Below are positions 26,881 through 35,544 of a DNA stretch of 64,000 nt, piece by piece. The number at the start of each line of letters is the position of its first letter. Positions within the stretch are counted from its first letter, which is position 1. The translations under genes were made by a program, and so were the position numbers. Source of the DNA: Anammoximicrobium sp964645045 (GTDB taxonomy: Bacteria > Planctomycetota > Planctomycetia > Pirellulales > Pirellulaceae). The notes under the pieces were generated by a model. That model searched no databases. It saw only the letters and a program-made list of their open reading frames with translations, and was not told the origin of the DNA. Where the stretch lies: assembly GCA_964645045.1 (NCBI GenBank), contig CAZXYZ010000037.1:28233-92232 (forward strand), written 5' to 3'.

Positions 26881-28062
26881 ATGGTTGCGAAATCCGCTCT
26901 TACCCATCTTTTCATTGGCTTGCTCTTGGGATTGGCTTTCACGGGCTGCGCGGGAGCGCCCGCGTCGACGGAGGCTCCGCCGCCGCCCAAGGTGAATGTC
27001 GGCCATCCGGTCGCCCGCGAACTGACTGACGAGGACGACTATAACGGCTGGTTGCAAGCCTCGGCGGTCGTCGAAGTCCGCGCGCGGGTCCGCGGCCACA
27101 TCCAGAAGATCCATTTCCAGGACGGCGACCAGGTCCAGGCGGGGCAACTGTTGTTCGAACTGGACCCGCGGCCGTTTCAGGTCCAGATCGACCAGGCCAT
27201 CGCACGGAGCAAGGCGATGGAAGCCCAGAAGGTCGCCGCCGTCAAGGAATTGGCACGCTACGCGGAACTGATCAAGACGGGGTCGGTCAGCAAATCGGAC
27301 TACGAGAAAGTCCAAGCGGACGCCGAATCGTATGACGCCCAGATCGCGGCCAAGGCGGAGGAGGTCAAGCAGTATCAGTTGGACTTGGAATTCTCCAAGA
27401 TCACCGCGGCGATCGCGGGCACCATCAGCCGCGCCGAACTGACCGAAGGCAACCTGGTCAACGCGGGCGGTAGCGATCCGCTGCTGACGACGATCGTCGC
27501 CTATGACCCGATTCAGGTCTACTTCTCGGTCGACGAACGATCCTTGCAGCGGTACATGAAGGCGAATCGGGCGGAGGGCAAGGAAACTCAGAGCCCGCTC
27601 CGCGACCGCAAGCTGCCGTTCCGCTTCGGACTGGATTCTGACGAAGGCTACCCGCATGCGGGACTCATCGACTTTGCCGACAACCGGGTCGACCCCGACA
27701 CCGGCACGATTCAGATGCGCGGCGTGGTGGACAATCAGCAGCGCGTGTTTGTGCCTGGCTCGCGAGTCCGGATCCGCGTGCCCGTCAGCGGCCCGTACGC
27801 GGCGGTTCTGGTGCCCGACACGGCCATCCTGAGCGACCAAGACAAACGCTACGTGCTGGTCGTCGATGACAAGAACGTGGTCTCGCGGCGCGACGTGATG
27901 CCCGGCAAACTGCTGGACGACGGCATGCGTGTCATTCTCCCGGACGCCAGTGGCAAAGCGGCGGTCGCTCCGGAGGAGTGGATCGTCGTGGATGGACTGC
28001 AGCGGGCGCGGATCAATTACCCGGTGGAACCCGTCAAGCCGTCTGCCAGTCCGCCGTCGTAA
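26881..28062 (+). CDS. RND efflux periplasmic adaptor (HlyD/AcrA type)
   Basis: 393 residues. The N-terminus is lipoprotein-like (LLLGLAFTGCAG), placing the protein in the periplasm anchored to a membrane. The lipoyl half-motif VRARVRGHIQKIHFQDGDQV, a helical hairpin (about 105-165) and the beta-barrel part (GTISRAELTEGNLVNAGGSD) are in the usual order. It connects the RND pump encoded 76 bases downstream to an outer-membrane channel, which is not in this window. ATG 26881 is chosen over 26845 because the signal sequence begins there. Confidence 0.9.
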   Translation: MVAKSALTHLFIGLLLGLAFTGCAGAPASTEAPPPPKVNVGHPVARELTDEDDYNGWLQASAVVEVRARVRGHIQKIHFQDGDQVQAGQLLFELDPRPFQVQIDQAIARSKAMEAQKVAAVKELARYAELIKTGSVSKSDYEKVQADAESYDAQIAAKAEEVKQYQLDLEFSKITAAIAGTISRAELTEGNLVNAGGSDPLLTTIVAYDPIQVYFSVDERSLQRYMKANRAEGKETQSPLRDRKLPFRFGLDSDEGYPHAGLIDFADNRVDPDTGTIQMRGVVDNQQRVFVPGSRVRIRVPVSGPYAAVLVPDTAILSDQDKRYVLVVDDKNVVSRRDVMPGKLLDDGMRVILPDASGKAAVAPEEWIVVDGLQRARINYPVEPVKPSASPPS

Positions 28063-28138
28063 TCGATCGGGTTGTGTTCGGCCGCTCGGCCGGTTCGCCG
28101 GCGCGGGGACTCTGTGGCACTCTTGAGAAACCAGGAAT

Positions 28139-31100
28139 ATGATCTCCCACTTCTTCATCGACCGTCCCATTTTTGCGACCGTCCTGTCGATCGTCATCGT
28201 CATCCTCGGCCTGGTGGCGATGTCCCAGTTGCCGATCGCCCAGTATCCGGACGTCGCGCCGCCGACCGTGAGTGTGACGGCCACGTATCCGGGCGCCAAC
28301 GCCGTGACCGTGGCCGAGACCGTGGCCACGCCGATCGAGGCGGAGGTGAACGGCGTCGAGCGGATGCTGTACATGGCATCGAAGTGTACGAACGACGGCC
28401 AGATGATCATGGACGTCACGTTCGAGTTGGGCACGAACATCGACATGGCGCAAGTGTTGGTGCAGAACCGGGTGTCGGTGGCCTCGGCCAAGCTGCCGGA
28501 GGAAGTCAAACGCATCGGCGTGACGACGAAGAAGAAGTCGCCGAGCATTCTGCTGTGCGTCAATCTGATCTCGCCGGACGGACGCTACGACCAGCTGTAC
28601 CTCAGCAACTTTGCCCTGCTGAACGTCAAAGATGATATTGCCCGCGTCAAAGGCGTCGGCGACGTGGCCTTCCTCGGGCCGCGCGATTACAGCATGCGCG
28701 TCTGGCTCGACCCGAACAAACTGGCGGCGCTGCAGATGACCGCCAGCGACGTGATGCGTGCGATCAAGGAGCAGAACATCCAGGTCGCCGCCGGCCGCAT
28801 CGGTCAGCCGCCCGTGCCGGAGGACGCCAACGTACCCTTCCAGCTGCCGATCAGCGTGCAGGGCCGGCTGACCAACGAAAAGCAGTTCGAGGAAATCATC
28901 GTGAAGCGCGGGGAGAAAGGCCAGGTCGTGTACCTCCGCGACGTGACGCGCGAGAAGAAGTACGACGCCCGGGGCCGGGTGCTCGAAAAGGGCGTCGAGC
29001 TGGGAGCCAAGAACTACGATGTCAACAGCTATCTGAACGGCCAACCGTCGGTGACGCTGGCGACGTTTCAGATGCCCGGCTCGAACGCCATTGCCACGGC
29101 CGCCGCGATCCGCGCCCGGATGGAAGATCTCAAATCGCGGTTTCCCGAGGGAGTCGAGTACCGGATCGAATACGACACGACGGTCTTTGTCCAGGAGTCG
29201 ATCACCAGTGTCTATCATACACTGATCGAGGCGTTTGTCCTGGTGTTCATCGTCGTGCTGGTGTTCTTGCAGAACTGGCGGGCGACGATCATCCCCATGG
29301 TCGCCGTCCCCGTGTCGCTGATCGGCACGATGGCCTGCATGGCGGCGTTCGGATTTTCGCTGAACAATCTGTCGCTGTTCGGGCTGGTGCTGGCGATCGG
29401 CATCGTTGTGGATGACGCGATCGTGGTCGTCGAAAACGTCGAACGGCTGATGGCCACGGGAATGGCGCCGCGCGAGGCGAGTCGCAAGGCGATGGACGAA
29501 GTCACGGGCCCGGTGATTGCCATCGCGCTGGTGCTGTGTGCCGTGTTCGTGCCGACCGCCTTTATGGCGGGCATCAGCGGCGAGTTTTACAAGCAGTTCG
29601 CGTTGACGATCGCCGCTTCGACGGTGATCTCCGCGTTCAACTCGCTGACGCTCAGCCCGGCTCTGTGCGCCCTGCTGCTCAAGCCGCATCGCCACTCCGA
29701 AGAAGGACACGGCCACGCGGTTCGCGAGGTCCTGCCGCCGCTGGGCATCGCCATCATCGGCGGACTGATTGCGTTTGTCTACCTGACCGGTTTCGCCGCG
29801 AGTCTGGCGGGAATCGAGAGCCACGCCGCCGAGGGACACGGTCACGGTCCGGCCGCCCCGCTGTGGATTCGCGTGGTGGTATTCGCCGTCGGTGCGGTGG
29901 CCGGCTGGTTCGCGAGCAAGCCGGTCAACCTGCTGTTGAGCAAATTCTTTGACGGTTTCAACTGGGTTTTCGACGTGGCGATCAAGGGCTACGGGACCGC
30001 CGTCGCGATGTTGTTGCGGACGTGCGTCATCGGCTTGGCGGTTTACGGCGGGCTGATGTTTCTGACCTTCCTTGGCTTCCGGGCCGCGCCGATCGGGTTC
30101 ATTCCGGAACAGGACAAAGGCTACCTGGTCGTCAACGCCCAGCTGCCCGACGGGGCCAGCCTGGACCGCAGCGACCAGCTGGTCCGCAAGCTCAGCGAGG
30201 TTGTCCGCAAGGATGAAGGCGTTGCGCACACGATCGACCTGGCCGGCTACTCGACGATCCTCAGCACGAGTATCTCGAATGTCGGCGGCTTATTCGTCAT
30301 TCTGAAGCCGTTTGAAGAACGGGCAGGAAGGCCTGAGCTGAGCGCACCGGTTATCATGGCCAGACTGCGTCAGCAATTCGCGGACTTCACGGAGGCTCAG
30401 ATCGCCGTCTTCGGGGCCCCGCCCGTCGAGGGCCTGGGGAGCACCGGCGGCTTCAAGCTGCAGGTCCAGGACCTGCGCGGCGCGGGCCTGCGGTCGCTGC
30501 AGGGAGCCGTGCAGAATTTCGCCGACGAGACCCGCAAACAACCGGGCCTGCTCGGCGTGTTTTCGACGTTCAGCGTCACTCAGCCGCAGCTGTATGTGGA
30601 GATCGACCGCGAGAAAGTCAAGGCTCAGAACGTCTCGCTGGACGAAGTCCATACGACGCTCCAGGCTTACCTCGGCGCCGCGTACGTCAACGATTTCTCG
30701 TTTCAGAACCGCAGTTGGCAGGTGAATATCCAAGCCGACCCGCGGTACCGCGCCAAGGTCGAGGACATCGGCAATCTGGAACTTCGGAACAACGCGGGCC
30801 GGATCGTGCCGCTCCGCACGCTGGTCCAGGTCAAGAACGTCAGCGGTCCGTCGATCGTCAACCATTACAACCTTTACCCATCGGCCGAATTGAATGGCGC
30901 GTCCGCCCCGGGTGTCAGCTCCGGCCAGGCGATCGCCATGATGGAATCGACCGGCAAAGCGAGCCTGCCTTCGACGATGGGCTTCGAATGGACCGAGTTG
31001 ACTTTCCAGCAGATCCTGGCGTCGAAGGACATCCTCACCAAGCTGGCATTCCCGCTGGGCGTGTTGTTCGTGTTTCTGGTGCTCGCCGCGCAGTACGAGA

Positions 31101-31537
31101 GCTGGTCGCTGCCGATGGCCATCATCCTGATTGTGCCGATGTGCCTGCTGGCCGCGTTGGTCGGCATCTCGATGGCGAAATTGGATGTCAATATCTTCGT
31201 CCAGATCGGCTTGATCGTATTGATCGGCTTGGCCGCCAAGAATGCGATTTTGATTGTCGAATTCGCCAAGCAATTGCAGGATACAGGCCAGCCTCTGTTC
31301 GAGGCCACCATCGACGCTTGCCGACAGCGGCTGCGGCCGATCTTGATGACCTCGTTCGCGTTCATCCTGGGCGTCGTTCCGCTGGTCTTGGCCAAGGGCG
31401 CTGGCGCCGAGATGCGTTTTACGCTCGGCTTGGCCGTCTTCAGCGGGATGCTGGGAGTGACGATCTTCGGGATCTTCTTCACCCCGATCTTCTATTACGT
31501 CATCCGTTGGTTTACCGCGCCGCGAAAAGTGGATTGA
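28139..31537 (+). CDS. RND multidrug efflux pump (HAE1/AcrB type) with His-rich linker
   Basis: 1132 residues. The N-terminus FFIDRPIFATVLSIVIVILG, the proton-relay helix LAIGIVVDDAIVVVENVERL with two Asp, and the C-terminal GLAAKNAILIVEFAKQLQDTG are standard for HAE1 pumps. It exports hydrophobic compounds using the proton gradient. Unusual is the linker between TM6 and TM7 (about residues 515-600). It contains two additional hydrophobic segments bracketed by His-rich stretches (HRHSEEGHGH and HAAEGHGHG), which typical AcrB lacks. Metal binding there is possible but inferred. Confidence 0.9.
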   Translation: MISHFFIDRPIFATVLSIVIVILGLVAMSQLPIAQYPDVAPPTVSVTATYPGANAVTVAETVATPIEAEVNGVERMLYMASKCTNDGQMIMDVTFELGTNIDMAQVLVQNRVSVASAKLPEEVKRIGVTTKKKSPSILLCVNLISPDGRYDQLYLSNFALLNVKDDIARVKGVGDVAFLGPRDYSMRVWLDPNKLAALQMTASDVMRAIKEQNIQVAAGRIGQPPVPEDANVPFQLPISVQGRLTNEKQFEEIIVKRGEKGQVVYLRDVTREKKYDARGRVLEKGVELGAKNYDVNSYLNGQPSVTLATFQMPGSNAIATAAAIRARMEDLKSRFPEGVEYRIEYDTTVFVQESITSVYHTLIEAFVLVFIVVLVFLQNWRATIIPMVAVPVSLIGTMACMAAFGFSLNNLSLFGLVLAIGIVVDDAIVVVENVERLMATGMAPREASRKAMDEVTGPVIAIALVLCAVFVPTAFMAGISGEFYKQFALTIAASTVISAFNSLTLSPALCALLLKPHRHSEEGHGHAVREVLPPLGIAIIGGLIAFVYLTGFAASLAGIESHAAEGHGHGPAAPLWIRVVVFAVGAVAGWFASKPVNLLLSKFFDGFNWVFDVAIKGYGTAVAMLLRTCVIGLAVYGGLMFLTFLGFRAAPIGFIPEQDKGYLVVNAQLPDGASLDRSDQLVRKLSEVVRKDEGVAHTIDLAGYSTILSTSISNVGGLFVILKPFEERAGRPELSAPVIMARLRQQFADFTEAQIAVFGAPPVEGLGSTGGFKLQVQDLRGAGLRSLQGAVQNFADETRKQPGLLGVFSTFSVTQPQLYVEIDREKVKAQNVSLDEVHTTLQAYLGAAYVNDFSFQNRSWQVNIQADPRYRAKVEDIGNLELRNNAGRIVPLRTLVQVKNVSGPSIVNHYNLYPSAELNGASAPGVSSGQAIAMMESTGKASLPSTMGFEWTELTFQQILASKDILTKLAFPLGVLFVFLVLAAQYESWSLPMAIILIVPMCLLAALVGISMAKLDVNIFVQIGLIVLIGLAAKNAILIVEFAKQLQDTGQPLFEATIDACRQRLRPILMTSFAFILGVVPLVLAKGAGAEMRFTLGLAVFSGMLGVTIFGIFFTPIFYYVIRWFTAPRKVD

Positions 31538-31579
31538 CGTCCCGGGGCAGGCGACAAACGGCACCGAAGTTGCCCTGGG

Positions 31580-31688
31580 CACCGTTCGAGAAATAACTGT
31601 CCGATTGCGCCGTGGCGTAAGCTTCCAGCTTGCGGTCGGTGGTGGCACCGCAAGCTGGAAGCTTACGCCACTTATTCCTCGAACGATG
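31580..31688. repeat. Palindromic element family A, copy 2
   Basis: Exact 23-base arms at 31612-31634 and 31649-31671, with outer flanks CACCGTTCGAGAAATA and TATTCCTCGAACGATG forming a second inverted pair. It lies between the RND pump and the DUF1080 gene. Confidence 0.9.
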
Positions 31689-31757
31689 CGAAATGGGTAA
31701 GATGATGGCCCACACGGTTCTGACTTCCCCCTGGTTTCCCAAGTGAAGGAGCTTCCG

Positions 31758-32393
31758 ATGAGACGCTTGAGCATTGCATCGCTGGTTTTGTGCGCTGTGG
31801 CAAGTTGCCTGTTGGCCGGTCTGGCCGCCGCCGAGGAGGGCAAAGAGGGCTGGAAGCCGCTGATGGACGGCAAGACGCTGACGGGCTGGCACCCCGTGGG
31901 CGACGGACAGTGGACGGTCGAAGACGGCGCGTTCGTGGGCCGGGCCAACAACGAAAAACTGTACGGACTGCTGGTCAGCGACAAGGCGTTCCGCGACTGT
32001 ACGGTGCGGTTCAAGTTCAAGTGCCTGTCGGGCGACAGCGGCTTCTACATCCGCACGCTCATCAAGGAACCGGAAAAAGCGAACGGGCTGCAGGTGCAAG
32101 TCGGACGCACCAAGAGCGGCGTCGGCGGGATCTACGAAAGCTATGGCCGGGCCTGGGTCAGTAAGCCGTCCGACGAGTTGGAAGCGTCCTACACGAAAGA
32201 TGATCAATGGAACGAAATGGTCATCGACGCCCAAGGTGGCAACATCGTGGTGACGGTCAACGGCGTCAAGAGCGCCGAACTGAAGGACGACCCCAGCCGG
32301 CCCGAAGGCCATTTCGCCCTGCAGATGCATGCCGGCTGTGTCATGCATGTGATGTTCAAGGATATCGAAATCCGCGAAGCCGCCGCGAAATAG
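31758..32393 (+). CDS. DUF1080 (3-keto-disaccharide hydrolase-like) secreted protein
   Basis: 211 residues with a signal peptide (IASLVLCAVASCLLAGLAAA). The domain starts GWKPLMDGKTLTGWHPVGDG and shows KFKCLSGDSGFYIRTL and GHFALQMHAGCVMHVMFKDI, hallmarks of DUF1080, a concanavalin-like fold in which some members hydrolyse 3-keto-glycosides. ATG 31758 has AAGGAG ten bases upstream. It probably acts outside the cytoplasm, and the adjacent large DUF4838 genes support a role in polysaccharide use. Confidence 0.8.
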   Translation: MRRLSIASLVLCAVASCLLAGLAAAEEGKEGWKPLMDGKTLTGWHPVGDGQWTVEDGAFVGRANNEKLYGLLVSDKAFRDCTVRFKFKCLSGDSGFYIRTLIKEPEKANGLQVQVGRTKSGVGGIYESYGRAWVSKPSDELEASYTKDDQWNEMVIDAQGGNIVVTVNGVKSAELKDDPSRPEGHFALQMHAGCVMHVMFKDIEIREAAAK

Positions 32394-32624
32394 CCGACAG
32401 CGGCAAGCAAACGCGTGGCGAATCGTCCAGCCAAGCCGATCGGCTGGCCAGTGGAACATGCCGTTGAGTTGGACCTCCGGGCGGTAGTACGGGCGGGCGT
32501 CTTCGAGCGCAGCGAGAAATGGCGGCCCGGCTTCGACGTTGGTCGTGGGATCGGCAGCGTGGGCCGGTGAGGTCACCGCCAGCAGCGGCGCCCGCCAAAG
32601 TCCCGCAATACGGGACAGCTTCAT
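32394..32624 (-). pseudogene. Possible 5' remnant of a secreted-protein gene
   Basis: On the minus strand from ATG 32624 the frame reads a signal-peptide-like start (RIAGLWRAPLLAVTSPAHAA) and then AGPPFLAALEDARPYYRPEV, QLNGMFHWPADRLGW. It then runs without break into the antisense of the DUF1080 gene, so any real gene has lost its 3' end here. The family is not recognised and the call is tentative. Confidence 0.3.
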
Positions 32625-32756
32625 GTTCATTAGCTCAGCTCTATTTCCTCTGCGCCGGCGTAGTGGTTGTTCTTCTGGTAGACCGTTCTCGGAACCGCGG
32701 CGTGTTGACGGCCGCGGGCGTCAAGAAATGCTGCCTCACGGGAGTTTACGTCCGCC

Positions 32757-35264
32757 ATGAGAATCTTCGTTCTCACACTTGCTTGGGCAGGTTCAGTTGC
32801 GCTCAGTTCCTCCGTGGCCGCGGAAGCGGCGGAACACGCGGCCGCGTCCGGTCCGCCGCTGGTCCTGGTCGAACGCGGACAGCCGCGGGCGGAAATCGTC
32901 GTGGCCGGCCTGCGGCCGCGCATGGCCACGCTGGCGGCCCTCGAACTGCGGACCTTTCTGGCCCGGATGAGCGGCGTTCGACTGCCCATCGTCACCGCGC
33001 CGTCGGCGGCCGCGCCGCTGAAGATTTACGTCGGGCAAAGCGCTCACACCGACCGGCTGGGTATCACGGCCGACGGGCTCCGCGACGGTGCCTATCGGAT
33101 CGTTTCCGGCCCGGATTGGCTCGTCCTGATCGGCCGAGACGCGGATTTCGATCGGACGAAGTTGCCGTGGCCGATCGACCGCAAGGACGTCCCGCGGGCC
33201 CGGGCCGAATGGGAACAGGCCAGCGCGGGGCAAACGGACGCAGCCTGGGCGTTCCCTTTCGTATCCGGCTTCAAAGGCTTCTGGAACCCCAAGGATTTCG
33301 TCCAGAGCATGAGTGCCTATTACGGGCAAGATTTCGCGGCGCTCTGGGGGACGCAAGACGGCACGCCTGCCGGGCTCTGGAACCAGGATGAAGGTGGTTC
33401 GCTGAACGCGGTGTGCGGTCTGCTGCGCAGCCTGGGGGTCCGCTGGTTTATGCCCGGCGAGATCGGCCAGGTTGTCCCCGAACGGGAAACCATCGCCGTC
33501 GGACCCCGCGACGAAACGGTCCGTCCCGATTTCGCGATCCGCAAATGGCAGTGGTACAACTACGCCGGGTTCGGCTTCGACGACGTCATCTGGGCTAAGC
33601 GGATCGGCATGAATTCGGGCGACGAGCAGGTCGGGCCCAACTCCGGCCCTCACGGACTGGTGTTCGTACACAGCCACCCGTCGATGAAACAGGCCCACCC
33701 GGAGTATTACGCCCTGATTGGCGGAAAACGGGACACCGAGCATCGTGACCATGGTACTCCCTGCTTCACCTCGGCCGGCTTGGTCCGGGAAACGGTCAAG
33801 TACGCCCGCTTCCTGTTCGACCGGTACGATCTGCCCAGCGTCGATCTGTGGCCCGTCGACGGGTTGCGGCTGTGCGAGTGCGAGGGCTGCGCAGGCCAGT
33901 CGGCTTCGGAACTGGTCTGGGGGTTCGCAGACCGGGTGGCTCGCGAAGTCTGCCAAACGCATCCGGCAAAACGGATTACGTGCGGGGCCTACACCAGCTA
34001 CGTTGAACCTCCGGACACGATCGACAAGTTCAGCCCGAACCTGTCGGTGTGGATCAGCAACTGCGGGCGCCCGTTGATGGAGGACCCGGAGCACTGGGCC
34101 CAATACTGGGAGCGGATCCGGAGATGGCAGAGCAAGCTGGCGCCCGGAAGTATCCTGCGTCTGGAAAACAACCGCTATCACATCTGGGGCGCAGGCGAAC
34201 CGATCGCCTACCCGGTCCTTCATCCGCGGGCCGTGGCGCGGGACTTGAAAGCCCTGCAAGGGATCTCGCTGGGGGACAGCGGCGAGCAGAGCCAGGTCGG
34301 CGGGAAATGGCGGGCCCCGGCGCTGGAGCACATCACGCTATACGTCCAGTCCCGCTTCCTCTGGGATGCCGATCAGGATGTCGGCCAGGTACTCGACGAG
34401 TATTGCACGCTGTTTTACGGATCGGCGGCCGAGCCGATGAAAGAAGCCATCGATTTCGCCGAGCGGAATCTCGCCTACAAGGACCAGAGCCGAAGCCGGG
34501 GCCGGGGAAATCCGAGCAATGTCCCGCTGGCGGTCAGCCTTCGTTTGCGCGAGTTGCTGGGCACGGCGCGGCAAACCGCCGGCCACACGTTGCACGGGCG
34601 GCGCATCCAGGCGATCCTCGCGGAGCTTCAGCCCGGCGAGGAACTGACGGCCCAGTATCGGGAGAAGGAACAGGCCCTGGCCCAGGCCCGCGCCCGGGCA
34701 CCGGTGGCGATCGGCGCGGCCGGCTCGGACTTGGAGAAGGCCCAAGTCTACGTTTTGAAGAACAACACGACGCGGGCGGAACCGGCCGCTCCGACGACCT
34801 TCCGCGTCGGCTGGGACACGAATGCCGTCTGGTTCGACATCGTCTGCCAGGAGCCGGAGATGAAGCGTCTGCGGGCCAGCCGGGACGTGTACAGCGGGGA
34901 CAACGTGGTGGTCTCCTTGGCCACGCCGCTGCACTCGTACTACCACCTGGAGATCAATCCCGACGGGCTGCTGGCGGAGGGCAACCCCAACCCGAACTGG
35001 AAGTCCCTCGCGGAGGTCAAGACCGAGCGCGGGGGCGATTCTTGGCGGGTCCAAGTGCGGATTCCCGTCGTCGGACCGGCAGAGGCCGAAGCCGATCCGC
35101 GCCATCGCGTAGCGGGCTCGAAGCCGACGGCCCGGGAGCCATGGTTTTTCAACGTGGGACGGCAACGCGTCCTCGACCTCCCCCGGCCGGAGATGCAGGC
35201 CTTCTCGCCCACCGGCGCCGGCTGGCACGTCCCGGAAAAATTCGGCAAATTGCAGATCAAATAG
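32757..35264 (+). CDS. DUF4838 protein with C-terminal CBM9-like domain, secreted
   Basis: 835 residues. A signal peptide (about 1-24) precedes the GH67-like N-domain (ATLAALELRTFLARMSGVRL, NAVCGLLRSLGVRWFMPGEI). The DUF4838 core contains the CxCxxC motif LCECEGCAGQ near residue 377 and VDLWPVDGLRL before it. After about 660 a CBM9-like beta-sandwich follows (FRVGWDTNAVWFDIVCQEPE, DNVVVSLATPLHSYYHLEIN). The fold is related to alpha-glucuronidases, so a glycosidase acting on uronic-acid-decorated glycans is plausible. No activity is proven for this family to my knowledge. Confidence 0.8.
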   Translation: MRIFVLTLAWAGSVALSSSVAAEAAEHAAASGPPLVLVERGQPRAEIVVAGLRPRMATLAALELRTFLARMSGVRLPIVTAPSAAAPLKIYVGQSAHTDRLGITADGLRDGAYRIVSGPDWLVLIGRDADFDRTKLPWPIDRKDVPRARAEWEQASAGQTDAAWAFPFVSGFKGFWNPKDFVQSMSAYYGQDFAALWGTQDGTPAGLWNQDEGGSLNAVCGLLRSLGVRWFMPGEIGQVVPERETIAVGPRDETVRPDFAIRKWQWYNYAGFGFDDVIWAKRIGMNSGDEQVGPNSGPHGLVFVHSHPSMKQAHPEYYALIGGKRDTEHRDHGTPCFTSAGLVRETVKYARFLFDRYDLPSVDLWPVDGLRLCECEGCAGQSASELVWGFADRVAREVCQTHPAKRITCGAYTSYVEPPDTIDKFSPNLSVWISNCGRPLMEDPEHWAQYWERIRRWQSKLAPGSILRLENNRYHIWGAGEPIAYPVLHPRAVARDLKALQGISLGDSGEQSQVGGKWRAPALEHITLYVQSRFLWDADQDVGQVLDEYCTLFYGSAAEPMKEAIDFAERNLAYKDQSRSRGRGNPSNVPLAVSLRLRELLGTARQTAGHTLHGRRIQAILAELQPGEELTAQYREKEQALAQARARAPVAIGAAGSDLEKAQVYVLKNNTTRAEPAAPTTFRVGWDTNAVWFDIVCQEPEMKRLRASRDVYSGDNVVVSLATPLHSYYHLEINPDGLLAEGNPNPNWKSLAEVKTERGGDSWRVQVRIPVVGPAEAEADPRHRVAGSKPTAREPWFFNVGRQRVLDLPRPEMQAFSPTGAGWHVPEKFGKLQIK

Positions 35265-35403
35265 GCCGAAACCGCTGCGGCGGAATCGCCGGCCGGGTCG
35301 TCCGGCGAGCAGGCCACAGGCGACTCTCTGATCCTCCCCGACGCTCGACGACACGAGCGTGGTACGCGTACGGGCCAAATTTCGTATCGGATTTGCCGCC
35401 TTA

Positions 35404-35514
35404 GCATCCTTCGAGAAATAAGTGGCGTATGCTTCCAGCTTGCGAGGCGATGATCCACCGCAAGCTGGAAGCTTACGCCACGGAGAATCCGGACAGTTAT
35501 TCTCCGAACGGTTA
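35404..35514. repeat. Palindromic element family A, copy 3
   Basis: Arms at 35422-35444 and 35459-35481 (one mismatch, GTATGC against GTAAGC), with outer flanks CCTTCGAGAAATA and TATTCTCCGAACGG. It lies between two convergent DUF4838 genes; no gene is seen in 35265-35544. Confidence 0.9.
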
Positions 35515-35544
35515 TTAACCGCCGTTCCGCGCCCCTAAGCAGGT

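Noticed and set aside
28034..30229. 730-codon minus-strand frame opposite the RND pump
   Set aside because: It is the antisense shadow of a high-GC gene; the composition (His/Arg/Asp rich) has no protein-family features.
31512..32630. Long open frame antisense to the DUF1080 gene
   Set aside because: Most of it mirrors the DUF1080 gene, whose signal peptide, ribosome binding site and conserved motifs are convincing. Only the first part, beyond the DUF1080 stop, was kept as a possible remnant.
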